Assembly (NCBI GenBank): GCA_003537575.1
Contig: DPRS01000019.1
Span: 1 to 22,951 of the forward strand
Reading direction: 5' to 3'
DNA length: 22,951 nt
DNA from: Oxalobacteraceae bacterium
GTDB lineage: Bacteria; Pseudomonadota; Gammaproteobacteria; Burkholderiales; Burkholderiaceae_D
Shown here: piece by piece, positions 8,694 to 16,103 of the stretch
Position numbering within the stretch: the stretch's first letter is position 1
How the letters are laid out: the number at the start of each line of letters is the position of its first letter
Translations under genes and position numbers: made by a program
Notes under the pieces: model-generated
What the model saw: the letters and a program-made list of their open reading frames with translations, nothing else
What the model was told of the DNA's origin: nothing
The model's database searches: none

Positions 8694-9566
8694 ATGAGCT
8701 GGCTAGACAAATTACTTCCGCCGCGCATTCAGCGTAGCGAATCCGCTTCCCGCAAATCCATTCCCGAAGGCTTGTGGGTCAAATGTCCCTCCTGCGAAGC
8801 GGTGCTGTACCGTACCGACCTCGATTCAAATCTGCATGTCTGCCCCAAGTGCGACCACCACATGCGCATCCGCGCGCGCGATCGCCTGGACGCCCTGCTG
8901 GATGCCGAAGGGCGTTACGAAATCGGCCAGGAAACCTTGCCGGTCGATACACTCAAGTTCAAGGATAGCAAGAAGTATCCGGATCGCCTGAAATCGGCCA
9001 TGGAAGCCACCGGCGAAACCGATGCCCTGATCGTCCAGGGCGGCGCCATCATGACCGTGCCGGTAGTGGTGGCCTGCTTCGAATTCGAATTCATGGCCGG
9101 CACCATGGGATCGGTGGTCGGCGAGCGCTTCGTACGCGGCGCCCAGGCTGCGCTGGATCAGAAGGTGCCGTTCATTTGCATCACCGCTTCCGGTGGCGCG
9201 CGCATGCAGGAAGGCTTGCTGTCGCTGATGCAAATGGCCAAGACCACTTCCATGCTGACCAAGCTGTCTGAGAAGAAGCTGCCGTTCATTTCCGTCCTGA
9301 CCGATCCGACCACCGGCGGCGTTTCCGCGTCGTTTGCCTTCATGGGCGATGTGGTGATTGCAGAACCGAAGGCCCTGATCGGCTTTGCCGGCCAGCGCGT
9401 GATCGAAAACACGGTGCGCGAAAAATTGCCGGAGGGCTTCCAGCGCGCCGAATTTCTGTTGCAAAAGGGCGCCATCGACATGATCGTCGACCGCCGCAAG
9501 ATGCGCGAGGAAATTGCCCGCTTGCTGGCATTGCTGCAAAACCAGGCTGCCGAAGTGGTAGCCTGA
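8694..9566 (+). CDS. accD: acetyl-CoA carboxylase carboxyltransferase subunit beta
   Basis: AccD with AccA forms the carboxyltransferase that moves CO2 from biotin-AccB to acetyl-CoA, giving malonyl-CoA for fatty acid synthesis. The 290-residue protein begins MSWLDKLLPPRI, a typical AccD start, after AAGAGG at 4 bases' spacing; an in-frame start codon at 8658 is less likely because it adds 12 unrelated residues. The zinc finger is C31-x2-C34-x15-C50-x2-C53, and the carboxyltransferase core shows ITASGGARMQEG and LTDPTTGGVSASFA. It lies after trpA, a conserved trpFBA-accD-folC order. A strong terminator at 9596 closes the unit. Confidence 0.97.
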   Translation: MSWLDKLLPPRIQRSESASRKSIPEGLWVKCPSCEAVLYRTDLDSNLHVCPKCDHHMRIRARDRLDALLDAEGRYEIGQETLPVDTLKFKDSKKYPDRLKSAMEATGETDALIVQGGAIMTVPVVVACFEFEFMAGTMGSVVGERFVRGAQAALDQKVPFICITASGGARMQEGLLSLMQMAKTTSMLTKLSEKKLPFISVLTDPTTGGVSASFAFMGDVVIAEPKALIGFAGQRVIENTVREKLPEGFQRAEFLLQKGAIDMIVDRRKMREEIARLLALLQNQAAEVVA

Positions 9567-9595
9567 TCCAGCCGCCAGCCACTCAAGTCGCAACC

Positions 9596-9626
9596 AGCCC
9601 GAACCGCAGCCAGGTTCGGGCTTTTT
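9596..9626 (+). terminator. intrinsic terminator after accD
   Basis: A 10-bp perfect stem (AGCCCGAACC 9596-9605 with GGTTCGGGCT 9613-9622) encloses a 7-base loop and ends in T5. It lies 30 bases after the accD stop and 30 bases before folC. Confidence 0.9.
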
Positions 9627-9655
9627 AATTTCACCGTCGTCCCCATCTAGTTGTC

Positions 9656-10978
9656 ATGCACACTTCTCCCGTCACCCTGGCCGAATGGCTTGCCCATCTT
9701 GAAACTCTGCATCCGAAGGCGATCGACCTCGGTCTTGAGCGGGTCGCCGCGGTCAAGACGCGACTGGGAATCGCCTTCGATTGTCCGGTCATCATCGTCG
9801 GCGGCACCAATGGCAAGGGCTCGACCTGCGCCATGCTCGAATCGATGCTGCGGCAGGCCGGTTACAAGGCCGGTCTTTACACGTCACCGCATTTGTTGCA
9901 TTTCAACGAACGCGCGCGCATCGATGGCGATATGGTGACCGATGCCGCCCTGGTGGAGCAGTTCGTCGCCGTGGAAGCCGCGCGGGGCGACATTTCGCTG
10001 ACTTACTTCGAATTCACCACGCTGGCCATTCTGCGCCTGTTTGCGCAAGCCGGGCTGGATGCGGTGATCCTGGAAGTCGGGCTGGGCGGGCGCCTGGATG
10101 CCGTCAATGTGATCGACGCCGACGTCGCGATCGTCACCAGCGTCGATATCGACCACCAGGAATATCTGGGCGACACGCGCGAGCAGATCGGCTTCGAAAA
10201 GGCCGGGATCTTCCGTTCAGGCCGTGTCGCCATCTGCAGCGATCCGGTGCCGCCTACATCCCTGATCGAGCATGCCAAAGCAATCGGCGCCGACCTGTGG
10301 CTGGTGGGACGGGATTTCAATTATTCCGGCGACAAGCAGCAATGGAATTACGGCGGCCGCAGCCAGCGCCGCAACTCGCTGGGCTATCCCGCGCTGCGCG
10401 GCGCCAACCAGTTGCTCAATGCCTGCGCCGCGCTGGCGGCGCTGGAAGTGCTGCGCCTGCGCCTGCCGGTCGGCGCCCAGGAAGTGCGCAACGGCCTGGT
10501 GATGGTCGACTGGCCAGGACGTTTCCAGGTCGTGCCCGGGCGTCCGGCGGTGGTGCTGGATGTCGCCCATAACCCTCATGCGGCGGCGACCCTGGCGCAA
10601 AACCTCGATAACATGGGCTTCCACCGTTTTACCTATGCGGTGTTCGGCGCCATGCAGGACAAGGATATCGATGGCGTGATCGCGCATCTGAAGAGCCGTA
10701 TCGATCACTGGTGCCTGAGCGATCTGCCGCTGCCGCGCGCCGCTGGCGCCGACAGCATCCGGCAAAAACTGCTGGCCGCCGGCGTCGTGCCGCAGGAGGG
10801 AACTGCCGCGGAATCGACCATTGCCTGTTTTGCCACGCCCGCGGAGGCATACGCAAATGCGCTGAACAGAGCGGACGAGAATGATAGAATTGTGGTTTTC
10901 GGCTCTTTCCTGACTGTCGCTGGCGTAATCGAAGCCCAAAACAGGGCCCGGAGCCAGGATCGAAGTCAGCCTGAGTAG
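9656..10978 (+). CDS. folC: bifunctional dihydrofolate synthase / folylpolyglutamate synthase
   Basis: FolC joins glutamate to dihydropteroate and then extends the gamma-glutamyl tail of folates, using ATP. The 440-residue protein follows the Mur-ligase-like plan: P-loop GGTNGKGS at residues 49-56, the TSPHLLHFNERARIDG loop, EVGLGGRLDAVN, the VDIDHQEYLGDT metal site, the FEKAGIFR lysine region, and the C-terminal DVAHNPHAA and ALNRADENDRIVVFGS blocks. ATG 9656 has no clear ribosome-binding site, and no better in-frame start is visible. It directly follows the accD terminator, so it should have its own promoter in the 30-base gap or rely on read-through. The SPOR gene starts 35 bases downstream. 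Confidence 0.96.
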   Translation: MHTSPVTLAEWLAHLETLHPKAIDLGLERVAAVKTRLGIAFDCPVIIVGGTNGKGSTCAMLESMLRQAGYKAGLYTSPHLLHFNERARIDGDMVTDAALVEQFVAVEAARGDISLTYFEFTTLAILRLFAQAGLDAVILEVGLGGRLDAVNVIDADVAIVTSVDIDHQEYLGDTREQIGFEKAGIFRSGRVAICSDPVPPTSLIEHAKAIGADLWLVGRDFNYSGDKQQWNYGGRSQRRNSLGYPALRGANQLLNACAALAALEVLRLRLPVGAQEVRNGLVMVDWPGRFQVVPGRPAVVLDVAHNPHAAATLAQNLDNMGFHRFTYAVFGAMQDKDIDGVIAHLKSRIDHWCLSDLPLPRAAGADSIRQKLLAAGVVPQEGTAAESTIACFATPAEAYANALNRADENDRIVVFGSFLTVAGVIEAQNRARSQDRSQPE

Positions 10979-11013
10979 GGCGCAATCCTCTTCGCAACCA
11001 TAAAATTGACCGC

Positions 11014-11946
11014 ATGAGCTTGTCCTCGTTGTTCCGCAAAAACAAGCAGGAAACCCCGGATGACGACCAATCACAATTCCGGGCCAATGACGAGCCGAAT
11101 CCGAAACGCCCGCGCGCCAGGCGCAAAGCGGCCGCCGATGATCAAGCGGCGGATCCGGTTTTGCCGGAAAAGAAGCGCGCACGGCGCCGCCTGATCGGCG
11201 CAGTCGCCCTGGTGCTGGCCGCCGTTATCGGTTTGCCCATGGTGCTGGATTCCGAGCCCAGGCCGGTGGCGCAAGACATCGATATCAAGATACCATCCAA
11301 GAGCCATGCGACCGAGTCGCGCCGCCTGCCGCAGGCTGCCGCGCTCGACCCCGCGGAACAGATCCTCGAACCGGTGGAGAGTGTTCCCGCGCCTCACGCT
11401 GCAGCCACACCGGCGAAGCTTGCGGCAGCTGCTGCCGTCTCAGCGGCGTCCGCCGCATCTGTCCAGCAAGGCAAGCCGGTAAATGCAGACAAGGCCGTAG
11501 CGCAAGCTCCCAAAGCGCAAGCCGCCGATATCCCCGTTGCGAAGAATGATGCCAAATCGGCAGTCAATCCGGATTCCCATGTCAATGATGCCAAGACCGA
11601 AGCGAAGCCTGCTGCCTCCAGCGAGCGCGAAACGGAACGGGCGATGGCAATCCTTGAAGGCAAAGCCGTCCCTAAATCCGAAGCTGCCAAGGCTGTAGCC
11701 GACGGCAAGCCAGGCCGGTATTCGATTCAGGTGGCAGCACTTTCCAGCCAGAACAAGGTCAATGAATTGCGCAGCAAGCTCAAGGCAGCGGGCATCGCCA
11801 GCCAGACGCAAAAGGTTCCTGTTGCAAACGGCGAGCGTATCCGCGTGCGCGTCGGGCCCTTCGCCAGCAAGGAAGAAGCGGAAAAGATGCGCACTCGGCT
11901 GGTCAAGCTGGGTCTGAACGGCAGTCTTGTGCCTCTGGGTGAATGA
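11014..11946 (+). CDS. SPOR-domain cell-division protein, DedD-like
   Basis: SPOR proteins bind denuded septal peptidoglycan and gather at the division site; the protein between FolC and CvpA is usually called DedD. The 310 residues contain a basic cytoplasmic N-terminus, one TM helix at ~60-79 (LIGAVALVLAAVIGLPMVL), a long Ala/Lys-rich periplasmic linker of low complexity (~80-230), and a C-terminal SPOR domain ~232-308 (RYSIQVAALSSQNKVNELR through RVGPFASKEEAEKM). Topology is therefore N-in with the SPOR domain in the periplasm. The gene overlaps cvpA by four bases (ATGA), so the two are translationally coupled. The dedD name rests on gene order and architecture, because SPOR proteins vary greatly in sequence. 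Confidence 0.9.
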   Translation: MSLSSLFRKNKQETPDDDQSQFRANDEPNPKRPRARRKAAADDQAADPVLPEKKRARRRLIGAVALVLAAVIGLPMVLDSEPRPVAQDIDIKIPSKSHATESRRLPQAAALDPAEQILEPVESVPAPHAAATPAKLAAAAAVSAASAASVQQGKPVNADKAVAQAPKAQAADIPVAKNDAKSAVNPDSHVNDAKTEAKPAASSERETERAMAILEGKAVPKSEAAKAVADGKPGRYSIQVAALSSQNKVNELRSKLKAAGIASQTQKVPVANGERIRVRVGPFASKEEAEKMRTRLVKLGLNGSLVPLGE

Positions 11947-12431
11947 CGATTTTCGATTACCTGGTGCTGTTCGTGCTGATTTGCTCGATTGTCATCAGCA
12001 CCCTGCGCGGCCTGGTCAAGGAAGTATTATCGCTGCTGGGCTGGGTCGTGGCGCTGGTGGTTGCCAATGCCTATGGCCAGGATCTGGCGGCGATGCTCGG
12101 TGACGTGATTCCCGGCGCCGTCATGCGCCTGATCGTCGCCTTCATTGTTTTGTTTATTGGCGTAAGATTGCTGATGGCCTTGTTTGCCCTGGCGGTCGAC
12201 GCAGTCATCCGGCGCAGCGGCCTGAGCGTGGCCGATCGCGGCCTGGGTGGCCTGTTCGGCCTGGCGCGCGGCCTGGTGCTGGTGCTGGCGACGGTGCTGG
12301 TGTGCGGTTTGACGGCCATTCCGCAGCAGCCGTTCTGGAAAGATGCCTTGCTGAGTCCGCTGGCGGAAACCGCCGCACGCACGGTGATGCCGTTTTTGCC
12401 AGGCGCGTTTGCAAGAAATGTGAATTTTTAA
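11943..12431 (+). CDS. cvpA: CvpA family membrane protein
   Basis: CvpA was named for a role in colicin V production in E. coli, and later work tied it to envelope stress and bile resistance; its biochemical role is unknown. The 162 residues hold about four hydrophobic segments: ~5-25 (YLVLFVLICSIVISTLRGL), ~28-45, ~60-85 (LIVAFIVLFIGVRLL) and ~105-125 (GLARGLVLVLATVLVCGLTA). The start overlaps the SPOR gene stop (ATGA 11943-11946). purF follows after 156 bases, matching the classic cvpA-purF pairing, but here the gap is filled by two hairpins that look like repetitive elements. The C-terminal ~30 residues are likely cytoplasmic. Confidence 0.93.
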   Translation: MTIFDYLVLFVLICSIVISTLRGLVKEVLSLLGWVVALVVANAYGQDLAAMLGDVIPGAVMRLIVAFIVLFIGVRLLMALFALAVDAVIRRSGLSVADRGLGGLFGLARGLVLVLATVLVCGLTAIPQQPFWKDALLSPLAETAARTVMPFLPGAFARNVNF

Positions 12432-12439
12432 ATATTTGC

Positions 12440-12485
12440 GGGACAGAGTCCGCAAGCCGCCTCTTGCGGCGAGCTGCTCTGTCCC
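12440..12485 (+). repeat. REP-like hairpin, GGGACAGAG type, copy 1
   Basis: A 9-bp perfect outer stem (GGGACAGAG 12440-12448 with CTCTGTCCC 12477-12485) encloses a 7-bp inner stem (CCGCAAG 12450-12456 with CTTGCGG 12463-12469). No T-run follows, so it is not an intrinsic terminator. GGGACAGAGT recurs exactly at the ilvH-ilvC hairpin. Confidence 0.65.
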
Positions 12486-12500
12486 CACCACTTTAAACTG

Positions 12501-12550
12501 CGGGACTGTGTTTGCTGGCAGCCATGATGCCGGCCAGCCGCTCCGTCCCG
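12501..12550 (+). repeat. second, degenerate REP-like hairpin before purF
   Basis: CGGGAC (12501-12506) pairs with GTCCCG (12545-12550), and an inner GCTGG (12514-12518) pairs with CCAGC (12534-12538). The left edge TGCGGGAC (12499-12506) repeats the left edge of the preceding hairpin (12437-12444), suggesting a tandem pair of diverged units. Confidence 0.5.
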
Positions 12551-12587
12551 GAACCTAGCGAATTTTGTCTTAGTTGAGGAGTCCACC

Positions 12588-14108
12588 ATGTGTGGCATTG
12601 TTGGCGTAATCTCTCACTCCCCGGTCAACCAGCTGATTTATGACGCCTTGCTGCTGCTGCAGCACCGCGGCCAGGATGCTGCCGGTATCGCAACCAATCA
12701 TGGCAACAAGTTTTCCATGCACAAGGCCAACGGCATGGTGAAGGATGTATTCCGCACGCGTAACATGCGTTCGCTGCCGGGCAATGCCGGCGTCGGCCAG
12801 GTCCGCTATCCGACCGCCGGTTCGGCCAGCAGCGAGGAAGAGGCGCAGCCGTTCTACGTGAATGCGCCGTTCGGCATCATCTTCGCCCACAACGGCAACC
12901 TGACCAACTGGGAACAGCTCAAGATCGAGATGTTCAAGAACGACCGCCGTCACATCAATACCGATTCCGATTCGGAAGTCCTGGTGAACGTGCTGGCGCA
13001 TGAAATCCAGGAAGCCACCAGCGGCTATTCGCTCGATCCGGCTGCCCTGTTCAAGGCGGTGGCTGTGCTGCACAAGCGCGTGCGCGGCTCCTATGCTGTG
13101 GTGGCGCAGATCGCCGGCTACGGCTTGCTGGCCTTCCGTGACCCCTACGGCATTCGCCCGCTGTGCATCGGCGTCAACGAGACCGAGCAAGGCGTCGAAT
13201 ACATGGTGGCCAGCGAATCGGTGGCGCTGGAAGGCCTGGGCTTCCGCTTCCTGCGCGACGTGGCGCCGGGCGAGGCGATCTTCATCGACCAGGACCGCAA
13301 GCTCTACAATCAGCAGTGCGCGGAACATGCCGTCCTGAATCCCTGCGCCTTCGAATTCGTCTATTTTGCCCGCCCCGACTCGGTCATCGATGGCGCCTCG
13401 GTATATGCCACCCGACTGAAGATGGGCGAGTATCTGGCGGAAAAAGTGCGCCGCCAGTTCAGCGCCGGCGACATCGACGTCGTCATGCCGATCCCCGATT
13501 CCTCGCGCCCGGCCGCCATGGAACTGGCCCACAAGCTGAATCTGGGATACCGCGAAGGCCTTATCAAGAACCGCTACATCGGCCGCACCTTCATCATGCC
13601 CGGGCAGGGCGTGCGCAGGAAATCGGTGCGTCAGAAACTCAATGCGATCGGCGCAGAATTCAAGGGCAAGAGCGTGCTGCTGGTCGACGACTCGATCGTG
13701 CGCGGCACCACCAGCCGTGAAATCGTGCAGATGGCACGCGAAGCGGGAGCCAAGCGCGTGATTTTCGCTTCGGCAGCGCCGCCGGTGAAATACCCCAATG
13801 TGTATGGTATCGACATGCCCACTCGCAAGGAATTGATTGCTTCCGGCCGCACCGAAGAGGAAGTCTGCCGTGAAATCACTTCCGATGCCCTGGTGTACCA
13901 GGACGTCGATGCCCTGATGCGCTCGATTTCCGACGTCAATCCGGCCCTGCAGTGCTTTGAGGCTTCCTGCTTCACCGGCGATTACGTCACCGGCGATATT
14001 TCGCGTGATTACCTCGACCGCATCGAATTCGCCCGTAACAACCCCAAGCCCGTCAATGAAGATCTGGTCCGGTCGCAGCTGAACCTGAACCTCGCGCAGG
14101 TCGACTGA
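12588..14108 (+). CDS. purF: amidophosphoribosyltransferase
   Basis: PurF makes 5-phosphoribosylamine from PRPP and glutamine, the first committed step of purine synthesis. The 506-residue protein begins MCGIVGV, giving the catalytic N-terminal cysteine C2 after Met removal, with no propeptide. This fits the E. coli type, which lacks the iron-sulfur cluster. The glutaminase half shows RYPTAGSAS and HNGNLTNW; the phosphoribosyltransferase half has the PRPP motif VLLVDDSIVRGTTS with D367 and D368. A clear ribosome-binding site, GAGGAG at 12576-12581, lies six bases before ATG 12588. The Cys/Met PLP-enzyme gene starts 26 bases after the stop. In enterics this gene is repressed by PurR; I see no PurR-like operator here. 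Confidence 0.97.
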   Translation: MCGIVGVISHSPVNQLIYDALLLLQHRGQDAAGIATNHGNKFSMHKANGMVKDVFRTRNMRSLPGNAGVGQVRYPTAGSASSEEEAQPFYVNAPFGIIFAHNGNLTNWEQLKIEMFKNDRRHINTDSDSEVLVNVLAHEIQEATSGYSLDPAALFKAVAVLHKRVRGSYAVVAQIAGYGLLAFRDPYGIRPLCIGVNETEQGVEYMVASESVALEGLGFRFLRDVAPGEAIFIDQDRKLYNQQCAEHAVLNPCAFEFVYFARPDSVIDGASVYATRLKMGEYLAEKVRRQFSAGDIDVVMPIPDSSRPAAMELAHKLNLGYREGLIKNRYIGRTFIMPGQGVRRKSVRQKLNAIGAEFKGKSVLLVDDSIVRGTTSREIVQMAREAGAKRVIFASAAPPVKYPNVYGIDMPTRKELIASGRTEEEVCREITSDALVYQDVDALMRSISDVNPALQCFEASCFTGDYVTGDISRDYLDRIEFARNNPKPVNEDLVRSQLNLNLAQVD

Positions 14109-14134
14109 GACAGACCGCAGCAAGCTGATTTGAC

Positions 14135-15376
14135 ATGAACGACAGTAAAAAATACGGATTCACCACCACCATCCTGCACAGCGACCGGCAAAAATCGATC
14201 GAGCACGGCTCGCTGCACAAACCCATCCATACCTCGGTCGCCTTCGGCTACCGGGATGCGCGCGAACTGGCTGCAGTATTTCAGGGCAAGACACCCGGCT
14301 ACCGGTATGGCCGCCAGGGCAATCCGACCGTCTCCGCCCTGGAAGACAAGATCAACCGCATGGAGGAGGGCTTGGCGACGCTGTGCTTTTCCACCGGCAT
14401 GGCCGCCATCGGCGCGCTGGCGCAAGCCCTGCTGCGCGACGGCGACCATGTGGTGGTGTCGTCCTTTTTGTTCGGCAACACTAACAGTCTGTGGCAAACG
14501 GTGAATGCGCAGGGCTGCGATGTCTCCTTCGTCGATGCCACCGATGTCGCCAATGTCGAAGCGGCGCTGACCCCGGCCACGCGCATCGTCTTCGTCGAAA
14601 CCATTGCCAACCCGCGCACCCAGATCGCTGACCTGGCGCGCATCGGCGAATTGTGCCGCCAGCGCGGCATCCTCTACGTGGTCGACAACACCATGACCTC
14701 GCCTTACCTGTTCCGGCCCAGGCAGGTTGGCGCCGGACTGGTGGTGAATGCCCTGACCAAGTCGATCGGCGGCCACGGCAATGCGCTCGGCGGCGCCCTG
14801 ACCGATACCGGCCTGTACGACTGGAGTCGCTACCCGAACATCCACGATAATTACAAACGCAACCAGGTGCAGCAATGGGGCATTTCGCAGGTGCGCGCCA
14901 AGGCTCTGCGCGACTTCGGCGCTGCCCTCGGTCCGGAAGCTGCGCACCATATCGCGGTCGGCGCCGAAACCATGGCTTTGCGCCTGGAGCGCGAATGCGC
15001 CAATGCGCTGGCGCTGGCGCAAATGCTGCAGGCCGACGAGCGCGTGGCGGCGGTGCATTATCCCGGACTCCCCACGCATCCCCAGCACGCCCTGGCGAAG
15101 GATTTGTTCAGGGCGTTTGGCGGCCTGTTCAGTTTCGAATTGAAAGAGGGCATCGATTGCTTCGATTACCTGAACCGGCTGAAGCTGGCCATACCGGCAA
15201 GTAACCTGGGCGATACCCGCACCCTGGTGATCCCGGTGGCGCATACCATCTTCTACGAAATGGGGGCGGAGCGGCGTGCCAGCATGGGCATTGCCGAATC
15301 CCTGATCCGCGTCTCGGTCGGTATCGAGGATCCCGCCGACCTGGTCGAGGATTTCAGGCAGGCGCTCGGCACCTGA
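14135..15376 (+). CDS. Cys/Met-metabolism PLP enzyme (MetY/MetZ-like homoserine-ester sulfhydrylase, substrate uncertain)
   Basis: This 413-residue protein belongs to the cystathionine gamma-synthase superfamily of fold-type I PLP enzymes. The Schiff-base lysine is K209 in NALTKSIGGHGNALGG, the PLP-ring aspartate is D184 in VVDNTMTSPYL, and YRYGRQGNPT (56-65) supplies the Tyr/Arg contacts from the partner subunit. A likely role is direct sulfhydrylation of O-acyl-homoserine to homocysteine; the TKxIGGHGN signature is closer to the MetY (O-acetylhomoserine) type than to the TKYxxGHSD of cystathionine gamma-synthase. The purF-adjacent gene of many Burkholderiales is annotated metZ (O-succinylhomoserine sulfhydrylase), so the substrate cannot be settled from sequence reading. 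The 26-base gap after purF suggests cotranscription. Confidence 0.85.
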   Translation: MNDSKKYGFTTTILHSDRQKSIEHGSLHKPIHTSVAFGYRDARELAAVFQGKTPGYRYGRQGNPTVSALEDKINRMEEGLATLCFSTGMAAIGALAQALLRDGDHVVVSSFLFGNTNSLWQTVNAQGCDVSFVDATDVANVEAALTPATRIVFVETIANPRTQIADLARIGELCRQRGILYVVDNTMTSPYLFRPRQVGAGLVVNALTKSIGGHGNALGGALTDTGLYDWSRYPNIHDNYKRNQVQQWGISQVRAKALRDFGAALGPEAAHHIAVGAETMALRLERECANALALAQMLQADERVAAVHYPGLPTHPQHALAKDLFRAFGGLFSFELKEGIDCFDYLNRLKLAIPASNLGDTRTLVIPVAHTIFYEMGAERRASMGIAESLIRVSVGIEDPADLVEDFRQALGT

Positions 15377-15438
15377 GTTGCGGCAGCCATCGAACCGGCG
15401 ACGGGCAGGCAGCGAAAGGCGGCACGGCGAAAGGTGTG

Positions 15439-15460
15439 CGGCGAAAGGCCGATGTTTTTT
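15439..15460 (+). terminator. weak terminator-like hairpin after the PLP-enzyme gene
   Basis: A 4-bp stem (CGGC 15439-15442 with GCCG 15448-15451) is followed three bases later by T6 (15455-15460). It lies in the 120-base gap between convergent genes, where a terminator is expected, but the stem is short. The same gap has three copies of GCGAAAGG at 15412, 15427 and 15441. Confidence 0.3.
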
Positions 15461-15496
15461 GCGTGACCGCCGGACTCCTGAGGATGGGATCGTCGT

Positions 15497-16099
15497 CTAG
15501 GGCAGCAGGGATTGCGCGCTGTCGCTATCGAGTTTGCGGGGGTGCGTACCCGGCTGAAAATCCCGCAAGCGTGCCAGCAGCCTGCCGGCTTGCGCCTCGT
15601 GCATCAGCAAGCCTGCCTGCGCAGGTTTCAGAAATCCCTGCGCCACCACCTGATCCAGAAAAGTCAGCAAGCCGTCATAAAAGCCGGCCACATTGAGCAT
15701 GCCGATCGGCTTGTCATGGAAGCCCAGTTGGGCCCAGGTCAATGTTTCGAACAACTCTTCCAGCGTGCCTATTCCGCCTGGCATGGCAATGAAGCCATCC
15801 GATAATTCCGCCATCATGGCCTTGCGTTCATGCATGTCCTTGACGACGTGCAGTTGCGTCAAGCCGTGATGGCCCACTTCCCATTGCATCAGTGTCCTGG
15901 GGATGACCCCGGTGACTTCTCCGCCCAGGCGCATGACTTCATCGGCGATTACGCCCATCAGGCCGACCTTGCCGCCGCCATATACCAGGGCGATATCGTT
16001 TTTCACCATTTCCTGCGCCAGTTCTCTGGCGGCTTCGGCGTAGCGGGGCAGGATACCCGTCGCTGAGCCGCAATAAACGCAAATCGATTTTAATTCCAT
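15497..16099 (-). CDS. LOG-family cytokinin riboside 5'-monophosphate phosphoribohydrolase
   Basis: LOG-family enzymes remove ribose 5-phosphate from nucleotide monophosphates such as AMP or cytokinin nucleotides; bacterial members have varied or unknown physiological roles. The 200-residue protein has the Rossmann-like glycine loop VYGGGKVGLMG (39-49), MHERK (89-93), and the hallmark PGGIGTLEE (107-115). The start MELKSICVYCGSATG is chosen at 16099 because it matches the family N-terminus and follows AGGAAA, which overlaps the end of the upstream hydrolase gene; a longer frame to 16168 would add 23 residues inside that gene. Only four bases separate the two genes. This is the last cistron of the minus-strand unit, and I see no clear terminator beyond it. 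It was long misannotated as lysine decarboxylase in this family. Confidence 0.9.
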   Translation of the reverse strand: MELKSICVYCGSATGILPRYAEAARELAQEMVKNDIALVYGGGKVGLMGVIADEVMRLGGEVTGVIPRTLMQWEVGHHGLTQLHVVKDMHERKAMMAELSDGFIAMPGGIGTLEELFETLTWAQLGFHDKPIGMLNVAGFYDGLLTFLDQVVAQGFLKPAQAGLLMHEAQAGRLLARLRDFQPGTHPRKLDSDSAQSLLP

Positions 16100-16103
16100 T
16101 GTT

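Noticed and set aside
12432..12587. Hairpins before purF as an intrinsic terminator or purine riboswitch
   Set aside because: No T-run follows either stem, and the arrangement lacks the three-way junction of a purine aptamer; the shared arm with the ilvH-ilvC hairpin fits a repeat better.
12570..14123. Long minus-strand frame covering purF
   Set aside because: It mirrors purF in full and reads as His/Gly/Arg-rich compositional noise; purF on the plus strand has every family motif.
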